NCBI RefSeq assembly: GCF_949628265.1
Contig: NC_088789.1
Location: 25,599,883-25,663,882, forward strand
Length of the DNA stretch: 64,000 bases
Reading direction: 5' to 3'
Origin: Cloeon dipterum
Lineage: Eukaryota > Arthropoda > Insecta > Ephemeroptera > Baetidae
A model generated the notes under the pieces. It worked only from the letters and a program-made list of their open reading frames with translations. It did no database searches and had not been told where the DNA came from. Below, piece by piece: positions 12,901 through 24,033 of the stretch (positions are counted from its first letter, which is position 1; every line of letters begins with the position of its first letter). Both the position numbers and the translations under genes were made by a program.

Positions 12901-14427
12901 TTTTTATCTAAATATTTTAGACAGTTTCCCTACCCATTTTACAGCTAAGATTTTTTGCATTTTCAAATGATTCTACGTGGAAAAATTCATGTCTTGTTCG
13001 TTTTGGTGGTAATGCTAGAAGTATTCATATTAAATAAAAACAAAATTAAGGTTCAGGTATGCTTAAAAACGGGTTCAATTCACTCTCAATAAAAAAAGAA
13101 AATCACTGTTCGTTTTCTTTGTTGACAAAAAATATTAAACAACTTTTTTCTGTGTTCTTTTTTAAGTTTGTGACACTTGGACAAATACATATTTCAATAA
13201 GCGCTAAAAGAGAAGTGAAGTTAAACCTTTCATTGGCCAGAAAAATATTTATCTGATGCAAAAGAAAGGAATCCTTTTTCTTTCATCATTCTAAAATCAA
13301 AAGAGACAATAATATATAAATTTTGTTTCCCCTTCAGTTGCACGCAATCAGCGAAAGGCTGCGGCAGCCGTGTCCTCCGGTAGACATCCCCGACAAGCGG
13401 CTGGACCTGAGTCACGTGTTGGATTTCTGCTGGCAGCTGACCAAGGTCGAGATCGAGGGCAGCAATTTTCCGCTCAACACGAGCAACCTGATTCAGAACA
13501 ACCTGCCGTACAACCTGAGCGCCTTCAAGAGCCTCCGTCACCTGGTCATGACCGAGGTCAACGTGACGCAGATCAAGGACGCGCAGAACATCAGGGCGCA
13601 CGTGCACTCACTCGCTGTTCACCATTCGCAACTGCGCTCCATCGCCACGCTCGCCATGTGCGACGCCCTCCACAAGGACGTTGCGTCCGCAGGCGAAGAT
13701 TACAACTGGCACAGGTGAGAACGAGAAGCTTTGTCCACATTTACATTAATTACATTGATTTTACAGTTTTCTTTAGCTAAATTGATTTAATTGTGCAGTT
13801 TTCATGTAATTGAAATTAATTTGGTTGAAAGCAGGGATTTTTTAATGTTTTAATTATGTTTGTTTTAGGCTTACCGAATTAGATCTAAGTTTTAATTATC
13901 TGGAGGAGATAGACGAGTCATTTCGGCTGATGGCGCACGTCAGGAAGCTGAAGCTGAGTCACAACAAGCTGAACAGGGTGACCGGACTGACGCACCTGCC
14001 GCACCTGTCCGAACTGAGCCTGTCGGCCAACGCCTTCTACTCGATCAAAGACTTGCACTGCTGCCTGGGCAACGTGGTGCGTCTCGACCTGTCCGAGAAC
14101 CACATCAGCACCCTGGGCGGCTTTTCCAAACTGTATTCGCTAGAGAGACTGGACCTCGCCAGGAACACAGTGTCCGACGTGTCCGAGGCGAGCCACCTGA
14201 GTGGCCTGCCTAACCTAGAGTACCTGACCCTGACGGGCAACCCCGTTTCGACCACGGTCGACTACCGCACCAGGGTCCTCGAGAGGTTCAGCAGCCGCGC
14301 GGCTGATATTTATTTGGACAATGAGCGGCCGAACCAGAAGGAGATGGACACGATTGCAATACTACAAGTACTCAGGGTAGTCAAGGAGGGCCGCACACCA
14401 CCTCCTAGGACGCCCAGGTACAGCTAG
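9974..14427 (+). CDS. NISCH: Nischarin-like protein (PX domain + leucine-rich repeats)
   Basis: Coding exons are 9974-10090, 11807-12130, 13338-13714 and 13869-14427; GT-AG sites and phases agree, giving 458 aa. Residues about 12-125 form a PX domain: the KHRYSAF segment, then LLPPKK, then FLHFHQYE match the nischarin PX, which binds phosphoinositides on endosomes. Residues about 140-275 are the linker with the SAFKSLRHL segment. Residues about 275-410 hold leucine-rich repeats of the LTELDLSFN, VVRLDLSEN and LERLDLARN type. The ending YRTRVLERF, then DNERPNQKEMDT, matches the LRR cap of vertebrate nischarin. Vertebrate proteins continue for about 900 more residues that are absent here; the stop follows a proline-rich tail. 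Known vertebrate roles are integrin alpha-5 binding and Rac/PAK inhibition. The start is the first ATG in frame with the PX domain. Confidence 0.88.
10091..11806 (+). other. Intron 1 of the nischarin-like gene
   Basis: AT-rich 1.7-kb intron between GTGAGT and CTCCAG. It contains a 15-bp inverted pair (ACCAGCTGAAGGGTT near 10.89 kb and its complement near 11.14 kb) and a short protein-like ORF at 11376-11606. Confidence 0.8.
11376..11606 (+). other. Unrecognised 76-codon ORF inside nischarin-like intron 1
   Basis: The frame is open from 11376 to the TGA at 11604-11606 and has no ATG near its start; the first usable codons are GTG/TTG. The translation is hydrophilic and protein-like, with FLKLFHKAR and a Glu/Gln-rich end. 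It has no recognisable domain. It may be a decayed fragment of a transposase or host gene, or chance. No good splice donor follows it. Confidence 0.2.
12131..13337 (+). other. Intron 2 of the nischarin-like gene
   Basis: AT-rich 1.2-kb intron with donor GTACAG and acceptor CCTTCAG. It carries a short minus-strand ORF at 12619-12828. Confidence 0.8.
12619..12828 (-). other. Possible nested small ORF with signal-like N-terminus
   Basis: From ATG at 12828 the frame encodes 69 aa. The first 17 or so residues (MNFFLVCSLLIDAFK) are hydrophobic, like a short signal peptide. Two cysteines, one NFT glycosylation sequon and a charged C-terminus DELKDI follow. The segment lies antisense within nischarin-like intron 2. 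No family is recognised, and no promoter, intron or poly(A) signal supports it. It may be a lineage-specific small secreted protein or a chance ORF. Confidence 0.22.
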
Positions 14428-14605
14428 CTCTGGCTCCAATAATAAGTCATTCCGAATATTTATTATACACTGTTAGTATTGAGTGTGCTAACGATTTTTC
14501 ACTATTATCGTCTAGTTGTTTGTTAAATAACAATGTTTCTAAGTGACCAACCAGTTGCTATTATTTATTAACCGAAAATGTTGCTTAGAATATTAATGAA
14601 CTTCC

Positions 14606-14611
14606 AATAAA
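14606..14611 (+). terminator. Poly(A) signal for the nischarin-like gene
   Basis: AATAAA lies about 180 bp after the stop codon, in AT-rich 3' UTR sequence between the two convergent genes. Confidence 0.55.
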
Positions 14612-14985
14612 ATAACTTCTTAAACTAACATTGGTTGTTCTTGAAGCATTTATCCTTTTATTTCAAGGCACATAATTACATGATCTCTTCAAGTTAAAAC
14701 TTTGGATCTGAACTACTTAAAAGCTTCACGAGATAGTCAACTTTTTAATAGTTTTTGTTTTGTGCTTGATCTCAGAATACTGTCAAAACAATCTTCCATC
14801 TAGAGCTTTTATTTTCCTTATGTTTTAAAAATTATGCCTTCTAATATATTACCTAGCCAATAGATTTTATCACATTTTTAAACATTAAAAGTAAGCTGAT
14901 TGCTAAAATTTCCTAAAAAATCTGGATATGAATTTTGGAATGATAATTAATGAAAATTCAGCCTTTCAACGAATAACAGGAATTT

Positions 14986-14991
14986 TTTATT
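14986..14991 (-). terminator. Poly(A) signal for PDHX
   Basis: AATAAA on the minus strand, 195 bp after the PDHX stop codon. The convergent nischarin-like and PDHX signals are separated by 374 bp, so the two 3' ends should not overlap. Confidence 0.55.
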
Positions 14992-15185
14992 GATCATTTC
15001 AGCACATAACTTGTCAAATAAATATAACAATCAGGAAAGTTCAGCTTTCATAATGAGAAATCTGTTCCGGCAAGTAGATGGAAAACCCAAGGAGCTCGAT
15101 CGAATTTACAGTTTCTATTTTGCAGAAATTGTGCTTGTTAACATTCATCTACCTCCAACTAATTGGCTCACATACAGTGGTGAGT

Positions 15186-17318
15186 TCAAATGCCAACCCT
15201 GGCCCTCATGGAGGGCGGCACACCTCCAAGCAACATGCGAGACGGATCCTTCAAAATGTCCCTGAGGCCAGAAAGAAACTCTGCCGCTTGCTCTTCGTCA
15301 ATTGCCCGCCTGTCATAGCTCAGGGTCACGTTCATGCTTTGCACCGGTTTGCCGTCAGAACCTGAAGAATCATTTCGTAAGAAACAACTGTTGTGATTGA
15401 GTAAGTAAATTTTTACCCAAAATCAAGCGGCCAGTTCCGACTGCCAAAATGCTGCACTGCGGGGGATTGATGATGGCGCTGAAGTGGTTGATTCCAAACA
15501 TGCCCAAGTTTGATATCCTATTTAAAGAAAATTTAACCGTAAATCTAGACTTATAGGTATGTAAACTTTCTAACTGCGAGTTTCATAACAAGCTAAAGGC
15601 TATTTGGAGCCTCATAACTTGTAAACCCCTGCATTAACGTATATTTTTAGCCCTTACGTGAAACTTCCTCCCTGAAACTCGTTCAGCTGGAGTTTTCCTT
15701 GCTTCGCCCTGGCTGCCAAATCGCGCACCACTGCCGAAATCTCCTGCACGCCCTTTTCATTGGCTTTCTTTACAATTGGTGTTATTAGGCCTGTGTCTGT
15801 GGCGACAGCAACAGACACATCAACATCACCTACAGGAACAGCCTGCAGAGCAAAATGTTATTGAGTTGAAAGTACGTTCAATGTATTGCTAAATTAACCT
15901 GTTGGCCATCCCAAATGCAATTCATGTGAGGGTACTGTCTGAGTGCGGTTGCAACTGCTTTGATAACAAAATCATTGACGGACGTGGCGATGCCTTCTGC
16001 TTTCAAAGCCTTTCGCAATTTTAGCACTTCAGAAATGTCACAATCGATTCCTCCATAAGAATGCGGAATTGTTGACTGTAAATGAGAATTTGAGTAAACA
16101 AGAAACTAAAATGTAATCAAGTACCTTGGACTGTGAGAGTCTCTTGGCGATTGTCTTTCTCATATTTGTAAGTTCAACGTCAATGAATTTGCTTCCCTTC
16201 GCTACCTGGGGTTTGGCTTTGGCAGCAGGAGTCTTGGCAGGGGCGGCGGCAGCAGGTGCAGCAGCTTTGCTGGCAGCTGGTGGCAGAACTGAATTTTTTC
16301 CTCAGATTAAAATTTTTTGACAAATTCAAATCCTACCGGTCTGAGGGGCCTTGGGCTTCAAACCCTTCTGGTTGACTAAATTCAGGATATCACCCTTCAA
16401 AAGGTTGCCTTTAGGGCCTGTGGCAGGAACGTCGGAAGAACTCAGGCCGAATTGCTCCAACAGCCGGTGCACCGCAGGACCTTGACCGCTGAAGCCGATA
16501 ATTTTAATTATAAAAATGAGGCCAATTGATTGTGAATGTCACTGTACCCTGAATGGCCACCTCCTGTTTTCTTTTCAACAGCTGGTGCAGCTTGACTAGC
16601 AGCTGGTTTTGCTTCTGCTGAGGAGGAAGGTGGTGCCGCTGACCCTGCCGCTGGCATCTCCACGTCTTTCCAGTCCTCACCCTCGGCCACCATCAGGGCG
16701 ATTAATGTTCCAACCTTTACGTCCTTTGCATCATTCCCAACCTGACAAGAACAATTTATTAGATATTTTAACCTGGCCCCAAGAAGGACACCAATTTATT
16801 TAACTTATTTGGTGATTTGGCAGGCAAGAAAGCAAAAATTTGACTGAGGGCGGACAGGGCGTTGCCCACTTGCCCAGTAGCCCTGTCCTCTACCCTGATC
16901 ACAATATACTGCATTTCATAACATAAAAAATTACCAAAATTTTAGCCAGAATTCCCTCCTCCTCGATTTCGAATGACACGATGGCCTTGTCAGTCTGGAT
17001 GTCACAGAGAACGTCGCCCGCCGCGATGGGGTCACCCTCGTTCTTCAGCCACTTGACGATCGTGCCCTCGGCCATGGTCGGGGACAACGATGGCATCTTG
17101 ATCTCGGAGCCAACAACTGCAAGCCGCAAGAGTGACCTTATTATTTAGGTTGTCCGCTCGACAGACAGCAAGGACGTAGCCCACGCACTGAAAAGCGCTG
17201 CTGACTGACGGAATCCATGCTCTAACTTCACCCTGAGCCTCAGTTTCGGAGTCAACAGGGTCGGCAGGAATTTGTTAGCGACCTGACGGCCGAGGCGGCC
17301 TGTTAGTGCAGAGGCCAT
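15186..17318 (-). CDS. PDHX: Pyruvate dehydrogenase complex protein X (E3-binding protein)
   Basis: Nine exons in transcript order: 17318-17189, 17116-16935, 16741-16548, 16488-16337, 16288-16125, 16075-15899, 15842-15658, 15517-15417, 15361-15186; 1461 nt, 486 aa, phases all close. Residues 1-43 are an Arg/Ala-rich mitochondrial presequence. Residues about 48-125 form one lipoyl domain with lipoylation site K87 in QTDKA. An Ala/Pro/Lys linker follows. Residues about 171-208 are the peripheral-subunit-binding domain that anchors dihydrolipoamide dehydrogenase. A second linker leads to the E2-type core domain ([25 protein letters not shown]). Against acetyltransferase E2, the catalytic DHRVVDG motif is changed to DRRAIDE: His and Gly are lost, as in protein X, so the domain is structural. 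The single lipoyl domain and GEDWK stretch also favour PDHX over DLAT. Start is the ATG at 17318; upstream codons have no ATG. Confidence 0.92.
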
Positions 17319-18134
17319 CGCAGCCGACCCTGGCAATCAGATGACCCTTTTGTCATTCGTCAACACAGACAGAAGACACTCGGTTCTCGGTTTTAAACGG
17401 TTACTGCTGATTGCGAAACCGGAAATTTTTTAAACCAATTTCGCAAACGTTCGCCGTTAATTTACTCTCAAATTTAGTCAATTTAATTTAATTGGATACA
17501 AACTGTGACGATTTAGTGAGAGTTATTCCAAATTTTCCTCTCTAATTGCTTTTTAAAAAACCGGTTTGGTCCAAATTCGCTGATTCGCGATTTCGTCGCT
17601 GAATTGCAGCGCCAGCGACGAAAACATTGACGGCGAAATCATGTTAAATGACGTGTTTTTCCGCAAAATTTCCCAGATTCCCCAAGAACAAGGACTGTGA
17701 TTAGACCAAAACCTACGCCTTTTAATCCAAAGCATAACCCAAAGACAATCATTTATCGGTCATCTACAATTTGACCGTAGAGCAGCAAAAATCACAGGTT
17801 TGTCTATTAATGATAGAAGTGCGCTAAACGAAACCCTACAAAACTATTTTTAAATCAAATTGATGTGTGGCAATGCTCTCCAGTGATAGAAAGAATCCCC
17901 TCCACTCTCTGACAGAAAAACATGTTTGTCGCAATAATAATCATCATAATAGTCGGCTTTCTTTATTTTTCCTAGGCAGATTAAACTATAGGCGACCCGC
18001 CCGTCTCGTGTGCTGTGCACGTTGCCGAACAGCCAGGACGGCAGTGACCATGAGCACTGACTGGTGAGCAACACAAGCAGTCAGTCGCAACTCGTAGCTG
18101 CTTCGGAGCGCACACACGCACCAAACTGAGGAAA
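17319..18134. promoter_or_regulatory. Shared divergent promoter interval, PDHX and ethanolamine kinase
   Basis: The two start codons face away from each other across 816 bp with no other gene between them. The interval holds both 5' UTRs. A short uORF (ATG about 18050, five codons) precedes the kinase start. No clear TATA box sits at an expected place for either gene, as is usual for housekeeping promoters. Transcription start sites cannot be fixed from sequence. Confidence 0.5.
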
Positions 18135-21100
18135 ATGCGGGGCGTCCAGGAACTGCCCCACTGTCCCGTCACTGTCGAGGAGAATGATATCAAAAACGGC
18201 GCCGCTGAAGTGCTCAAGTTCATCCGGCCCAAATGGCAAAAGGACCAAATCCACTTCAAGGTTTTATTAAATTTTGGCTTTTCGTGAAAATTTAAAAATC
18301 TGGACCAAGAAGAATTTGAATTAATTTGAATAATTCCAGTTAAGATTTTCTTTGCCCAGTTAGGAATGCTTTATTGTTTGTGTTTACTACGCAACCTCCC
18401 GTGGGCAAGGTCACCTGCCTCTAGAAATGGTTTAGGCCTTGTGGTGTAATTAAAAGCCAGCGAAGGAGCTCCCATCAGGTGTTTCGATTACGGCATATAG
18501 GAGCATTCTCATAAATTTGAGTGGCGTGTTGTCAATCTTATCACTCAATGCCGGCACCACCAGCAAATTTAAATGGTTTCACTTTTTTACATGATTTGTG
18601 CAACCAGCTTTTCTGATAGAAGTATGACATGTGTTTCCTATCTTTTTTTTGTAATTTAAAATCATGGTAACTTATGTGCATTTAATAAGTTATTTAATCA
18701 TATTGTTTAACTTATCAGGCGAAAGAATGCTTTTAATTTGTACCTGAGACGGCCTCTTTTTAGAGAGTTGCTCGTTGTTATCAAGAGAAGGGGTTCTGCT
18801 TCCGGGATTGCGCTCTCTTTAAAAAATAATGCGTTAAAAATAAATTAAAAATGACCGCCTGATAATATTTTATTGTTAATTGGGACCGCTACCACACTTT
18901 CTTTTGTAAATGATTGGTGAACCATGACCCATCCCAATCTCACGCAAAAACTACGCATTTTTTTCGTTTGAGTCTTACTTTAAATTTAAATCTTAAAGAT
19001 ATTTAAACAGCCCCAGACTAGTCAAAAAAGTGTAAGTGCCGATTAAATACCATTGTATGATGTTCATTATCTATTTTCGTTTTAATTATTTCTAATCGAG
19101 TCTTTTGTATTTTTACTCTGATAATTTTATAAGAAAAGCGCTCGTTTATTTCAAATTAAAAGAAAAAAAACGTGTTTTTGTTTCTACTCTGACTAATTTC
19201 AGAGTTAAATATCGCTGTTGATAGATTTATGAGTCGAATTGAAATCTATAAAAATTCCATTTTGATTAAACAGGCGCGTGCTTGAAGTTTGTCCTCATAT
19301 CATACCACTTTCGCAAGTAACATAATAAACGCGTGTCGTGCCAAACGCGCGCTTCTTTGAGAGATAAAGGGGAATTATTGCACAAAGCAGATCCCCCCCA
19401 GTGACGCATTCATTTTTTTTTTATTTTCACGTCACCATGAATATCGGTATCTTGCGAGTGTTTGTCCAGGCGCTAAATAAGAGGCTAAACATGTTATTAG
19501 CTGCCGGCAAATTAATGCGCGAGACGCGTTTGCGAAACCGAAACGAACTGCTGATGACCTTTGAATATGCTGACCTTTTGACCCGATAATTTTGAGTAAA
19601 TCCGAGAGGTCAGCTTAGAGTTAGAGGTTATCACCTTTTTAAAAAGGAACCCAAGAACCTGTCCTATATTGTTATTTTCAAAGTTTCAGGGTCGATTTTG
19701 AAATAATAAAATCGTTAATATTATTTTTAATACATAGATGATGACAGTTTAAAAGTAGTTTATTATCAGGTTAATCTATTTGAAAATGTATTGATTGTTT
19801 ATTGTATTTTGCAGATGTTCACAGACGGAATTACAAACAAACTAGTTGCGTGTAGCTACAAGAGTGGAGAAGATTTAACAGATGGCGACGATGTTGTTCT
19901 AGTTAGAGTTTATGGTGCCAAAACTGACCTCCTGATCGATAGACAAGCGGAAACAAGGAATCTCAAGGTAATTAGCAGGGCTGGGGATCTCCATGGGAGT
20001 TTCCCAAACTTGCAGTGCAATAGTTTTTTGCGGTTTTTACCAGTTTTAGGCACTTAGTATAAAGAACTCAAAATGGACTAGTTTTACCATTAAAACTTTT
20101 ATTAAATGATATCTTAAAATCCGGGGTTCACGGTGTTTAGTAATTTCAAAGGATTTTTCTGTAAATAAAATATTTTCTAAAACAAATTTTGTGAAAATTT
20201 TGTCTTATGAAAGTTTGCAAGAGATATAGAAAGGTAAAATTCAACAGCTGCAAAATTTGTTTGCAAAAACCTGGGAGAAACCAGCCGCTAAAAACCTGCA
20301 AAAACTGGATTTGCAAAAAAACGAATTATTCCTATGCCCTTGAAAAAGCCCTCCTTTAGTGCCAAAGTACAAATTGGGATGTTTTGAATTGGATTGATTT
20401 TTAATTAACTCGCTCTAAAATGAAACAATTAATTCAGGTTATGCACAATGCTGGCTATGCTCCTCGCGTGTACGCCACCTTTGAGAACGGCCTGGCCTAC
20501 GAATTTGTCCCCGGAGTGACCCTGAACACTGAATCGTGCCACTCATCCCTTGTCTTTCCCCTCGTGGCGACCATGATGGCCAAAATGCACAGACTGGAGT
20601 GCGGAGAGGTGCCCCAGGAGGCTATGGCCTGGAGCAAAACCAAACAGTTTTTGCAGCTTGCGCCGGACGTGTTCTCAGACCCAGCCAAACAAAAAATGTA
20701 CCTAAAAATTCTCAATTCTTGTAAAAAATTAATGAAATTTTTAGTTTTGAGGAGCTCAAGATACCCAGCAAGAGTGATTTGTCCAAAGAATTCGCCAGCC
20801 TGGAGGAAAACCTGAAGCAGCTCAACAGCCCAGTGGTTTTTTGTCACAACGACCTCCTTCTTGGTAATGTAGTGTATAATGAGAAGAGGAACTCTGTCAC
20901 CTTCATTGATTACGAGTATGCTGCTTACAACCATCAGGCATTCGACATTGGCAACCATTTCAATGAATTCGCAGGTGAAAAATTATGATGGAATCGTAGA
21001 AATTATAAAATCAGACAGTTTCATTTGGCTTTTCTACTATTACGCTATTTCTGTGTCAGGTGTGAGCACTGTGGACTATTCCCTGTACCCTGACGAGGAC

Positions 21101-21581
21101 TTCCAGCGGGCCTGGATCAGGGTGTACCTGAGCGAGTACAAGGAGGGCGCAGATGTGAGCGACGACGAGGTCCAGAAGCTTTTGGTGCTGGTTAACAAGT
21201 TTGCGCTGGCGTCGCACTTCCTCTGGGCAACCTGGGCTCTCGTTCAAGCTGAACACTCGACCATTGATTTTGATTATTTGGAGTGAGTTTCGCCAGATTT
21301 TTTGACTAGAAAAATGAGATATCGCAATTTTAAATTCTAATCTTATTAGTGCAGATAAGATTTTATCTAAAAATAGGTTTCTTTGAAAAATATATACAAT
21401 ATTAATTACTAGAGATTATTCTGTGGAGACAGATTTTGTTTTTGGAGTTAAAACCCTATGCACAATCTATGACACAATGCTTGTCTTAATTTAAATTAAT
21501 AAAAACCTTTTCCACAGGTATGCAAAAATGAGGCTCAATGAATACTTCAAGCGGAAGGACCAATTTCTTTCCATGGAGTGA
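18135..21581 (+). CDS. eas/ETNK: Ethanolamine kinase
   Basis: Exons 18135-18260, 19815-19967, 20438-20697, 20745-20974, 21060-21282 and 21518-21581; 1056 nt, 351 aa, all phases agree. The enzyme uses ATP to phosphorylate ethanolamine, the first step of the CDP-ethanolamine route to phosphatidylethanolamine, in the cytosol. Seen in order: the nucleotide-binding start FKMFTDGITNKLV (residues about 42-54), RVYGAKTDLLIDR-AETRNL (about 72-92), the Brenner-type catalytic motif HNDLLLGN at 214-221 with Asp216 as catalytic base, then the metal-binding region IDYEYA at 234-239 and the FDIGNHFNEFAG segment. These signatures favour ethanolamine kinase over choline kinase. Intron 3 is only 47 bp. The first exon is joined over a 1.55-kb intron with a weak donor GTTTTA, so the N-terminus is the least certain part. 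The Drosophila orthologue is easily shocked. Confidence 0.92.
18261..19814 (+). other. Intron 1 of the ethanolamine kinase gene
   Basis: The longest intron of this gene. It is AT-rich and has no protein-like frame. An alternative promoter here cannot be excluded because exon 2 begins with ATG in frame, so transcripts starting inside the intron would still give most of the kinase. Confidence 0.7.
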
Positions 21582-22150
21582 AACCTGAGTGAGAAGTCAC
21601 CTGTGAAATTATTGTAGTGTGATCTGTTGTACCAAGTTAGGTTGTATCAACAATCAAGTCATTTTCACCCAGTTATAACTAGCATTCCCGGTACTTAACC
21701 TCTTGATCTGCAGGAGATTGATCTGGTTGATTTCATTTAGCGGCATTTACTTTGAGCTTTTTATTTTGACAAGAGCTTTAATCCATTGTTGTGACTATTT
21801 AAGAGGCATTTTATTCGAATCCTATGAATGTATAAACACCCTCATTAAGTTTTAGTTTTTACTCTTTAACCAATGATGGTTGAAATTATTTAATGTACGT
21901 TTGGCTCAAGTTACAGATGGATTTTTCAATTAATTGTTGGTTGCAACCCTCTTTTGAGACTTTTATTTGAACAAATTTTAACCGTTGATGTTTAAATATA
22001 CATAATCATGCTGACTGCTGATGCAGTTAATAGCATTACACAAGAAAACTCTTCCGCAAAATTGTTCCAAGAAACAGTTACTGATATCACCTGTTCGTGA
22101 AAAGTAATTTAAATTGCTATGTATTTTGAAAACATTGTTCGCAGTGGATT

Positions 22151-22156
22151 AATAAA
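22151..22156 (+). terminator. Poly(A) signal for ethanolamine kinase
   Basis: AATAAA lies 570 bp after the stop codon. Earlier AT-rich variants exist, so this is the best candidate rather than a certain site. Confidence 0.4.
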
Positions 22157-22371
22157 GCAGTAATCATTTAAATGTTCCGTTTTTTACTTGATTATTGGTA
22201 TAAATTATTGGACTGAGCATTAATTTTGCGTTGTGGTAACATTTTAAAATTCACATAATGTTGTTTAGGTCGATTAGAGGTGTGCAATGCATCAGAATTC
22301 GGTTTCAGAGAATTTGTATACTTGTTTATTCATGTCAATACATTAAGTTAAAGAATTAAAAGAAAATACAG

Positions 22372-22437
22372 CAAGCAGGTTTCAGCATTCGTGCTAGTTC
22401 AGTGCGCGCCATTCCTGGTCCTCGGACAGGGATAAAA
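22372..22437 (+). repeat. SINE-like repeat R1, 3' fragment
   Basis: Only the last 65 bp of the family are present, from TTTCAGCATTCGTGCTAG to the end GGACAGGGATAAAAAG, followed by an A-rich tail. A 5'-truncated copy with an A-rich 3' tail is what target-primed retroposition leaves behind. Confidence 0.7.
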
Positions 22438-22439
22438 AG

Positions 22440-23489
22440 TAATAAAAAAGGCATTTTGTTTAGAATATTAATTAACCCACAAAAAACAAAATCAACAGTA
22501 TGCATACGGTCTTGTACACAAAATATTGTAAGTGTCCTATCTACAACTTTTTGTATTTAAAACTATGCTATGAAATTAGTTTCAAATGAATAAAAGTCAA
22601 TTACTGTAAAGATGTATGTACCACTTTGATTTTTCCTCGTCAATAAAAAAAATGATGAAGCCCAACAAGTGATCTAACTCAATTTTGTGAAAAAATGCGA
22701 TGGCATTGTAAATAGTTTGTAAAATAATTGGCCTTTTATTTTCGACAAACAAAGATCAGTCGTATGTAACTCCAATTCTAGATGCTAGAGAGATGCGGTT
22801 TGAACCAAAAGTTTTGCTCTGTATACCGATCACGTCAAAAAATCAACTAAATTTAAATGAAATATTTATTTAATTAATTTAATCAAAGAGGCACCCTTTT
22901 GATTTTTCTCTTTTTACGCTTGCTATCGAGCTATACTGAAATGAGGTAAGTTCTGCGAAAAATCCAAGATATAGCATTAATTGTTTATAGTGTTCGAGAT
23001 AAGTGGTGGGACGTCTATGGCTTGAGTGTCTGGCGATCAATTCTCTGACAAATTAATAAAGCAAAATCATATTTCTTTGGTTGAAGCCGCGTCTAATACA
23101 CATTTTTTGTTATGAAATATTTCGGATACAATCAAACTTTTGATCTTTCTATATCTAGTGATGTTAATTAGATTTTGGAAAAATTGATTTTTTTATTATT
23201 CTGTATCAACTGCCGTGTCAAAGAACCATCCTGTGATTAATGGCAGCGCAGTAACTGGGAACTGTTTCCAAGAAGTAAGTTATCCTGAAACCTTTTTCGG
23301 AAAATTCAAAGTGATTTGTGAATTATAAAATTTGACCCAGTTCACGGCAATTTTACCCTGCCAGTAACTTCAAAGACACCTTTATATTTCTTGGAAGCCA
23401 AAGTCAAGACATTCAGGGTCGGGAGGGTTCTAAATTAATAGTCCAAGCATTGTACTAACTTAATTGTTAACAAAAGAACCCTAGGGCGT
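22440..23489. other. AT-rich spacer, nothing recognised
   Basis: No protein-like frame, RNA gene or clear repeat seen between two R1/R2 insertions. Confidence 0.5.
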
Positions 23490-23494
23490 ATACC

Positions 23495-23612
23495 ATGGGG
23501 GTGGATTTTTTGTTTGGCGACATTGAATAGCGCCATCCTTCATCTTTGTCACACTCTTTACCTGAACCTATACATACCGGTTACTGGGTCAAGGTCTATA
23601 ATACATATTTTT
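23495..23612 (+). repeat. Dispersed repeat family R2, copy 2
   Basis: Same-orientation match to 9.31-9.41 kb over about 105 bp. It ends exactly where the A-rich tail of the adjoining R1 copy begins, so R1 may have inserted at or near its end. Confidence 0.55.
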
Positions 23613-23627
23613 TTTTTGCTCTTTTTA

Positions 23628-24028
23628 TCCCTGTCCGAGGACCGGAGGATCGGGAAGGGCGCGCACTGCACTAGCACGAATGCTGAAACCCGGGTCCCAA
23701 TAACACCGCGAACGGATAACATGGGCGCACCAGGCCGCACAGGGACCCAGCCCACTCAAGGGCCACTTGCCTCCGCACCGAGGACTGCATTGAAACGCTA
23801 GACATTTGTCCCGTGAAGCCAAATCACGCATGCTGGAAAGGTGCAAACCAGCAAGTAGCGAGTCCCAGCCCGTTGAGCAATTTGAGCATTTCGAGTCACT
23901 AAACTAACCACTTTTTGCCATTTCTGACATTGGGTAGCCAGTATTAGATCTCCAAACTGCTCAAATACCTCTCATTGCTTTGACACTCCTGAGAGTGCCT
24001 GAACAATGCGAGCCAACGGGCTGGTTCA
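23628..24028 (-). repeat. SINE-like repeat R1, longest copy
   Basis: About 400 bp. On the minus strand it runs from GAACCAGCCCGTTGGCTCGC to GGACAGGGATAAAAAG plus a run of A. The first 160 bp are bounded by an 11-bp inverted pair (CCAGCCCGTTG / CAACGGGCTGG at 23865 and 24014). The second half carries a Cys-rich 73-codon ORF (SSMRDLASRDKCLAFQCS onward) that is also open in the 40.7 and 60.4 kb copies. No tRNA-type A and B boxes were found at proper spacing, so the promoter type is unclear. Confidence 0.75.
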
Positions 24029-24033
24029 CAACT

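Noticed and set aside
15186..17318. Annotation as the catalytic E2, dihydrolipoamide acetyltransferase (DLAT)
   Set aside because: The active-site His and Gly of DHRVVDG are replaced, there is one lipoyl domain, and the sequence around the lipoyl and core domains follows protein X.
17319..17336. Six extra N-terminal residues for PDHX
   Set aside because: This extension begins with TTG, not ATG; the first ATG is at 17318.
20497..20958. 153-codon minus-strand ORF
   Set aside because: Shadow of ethanolamine kinase exons 3 and 4.
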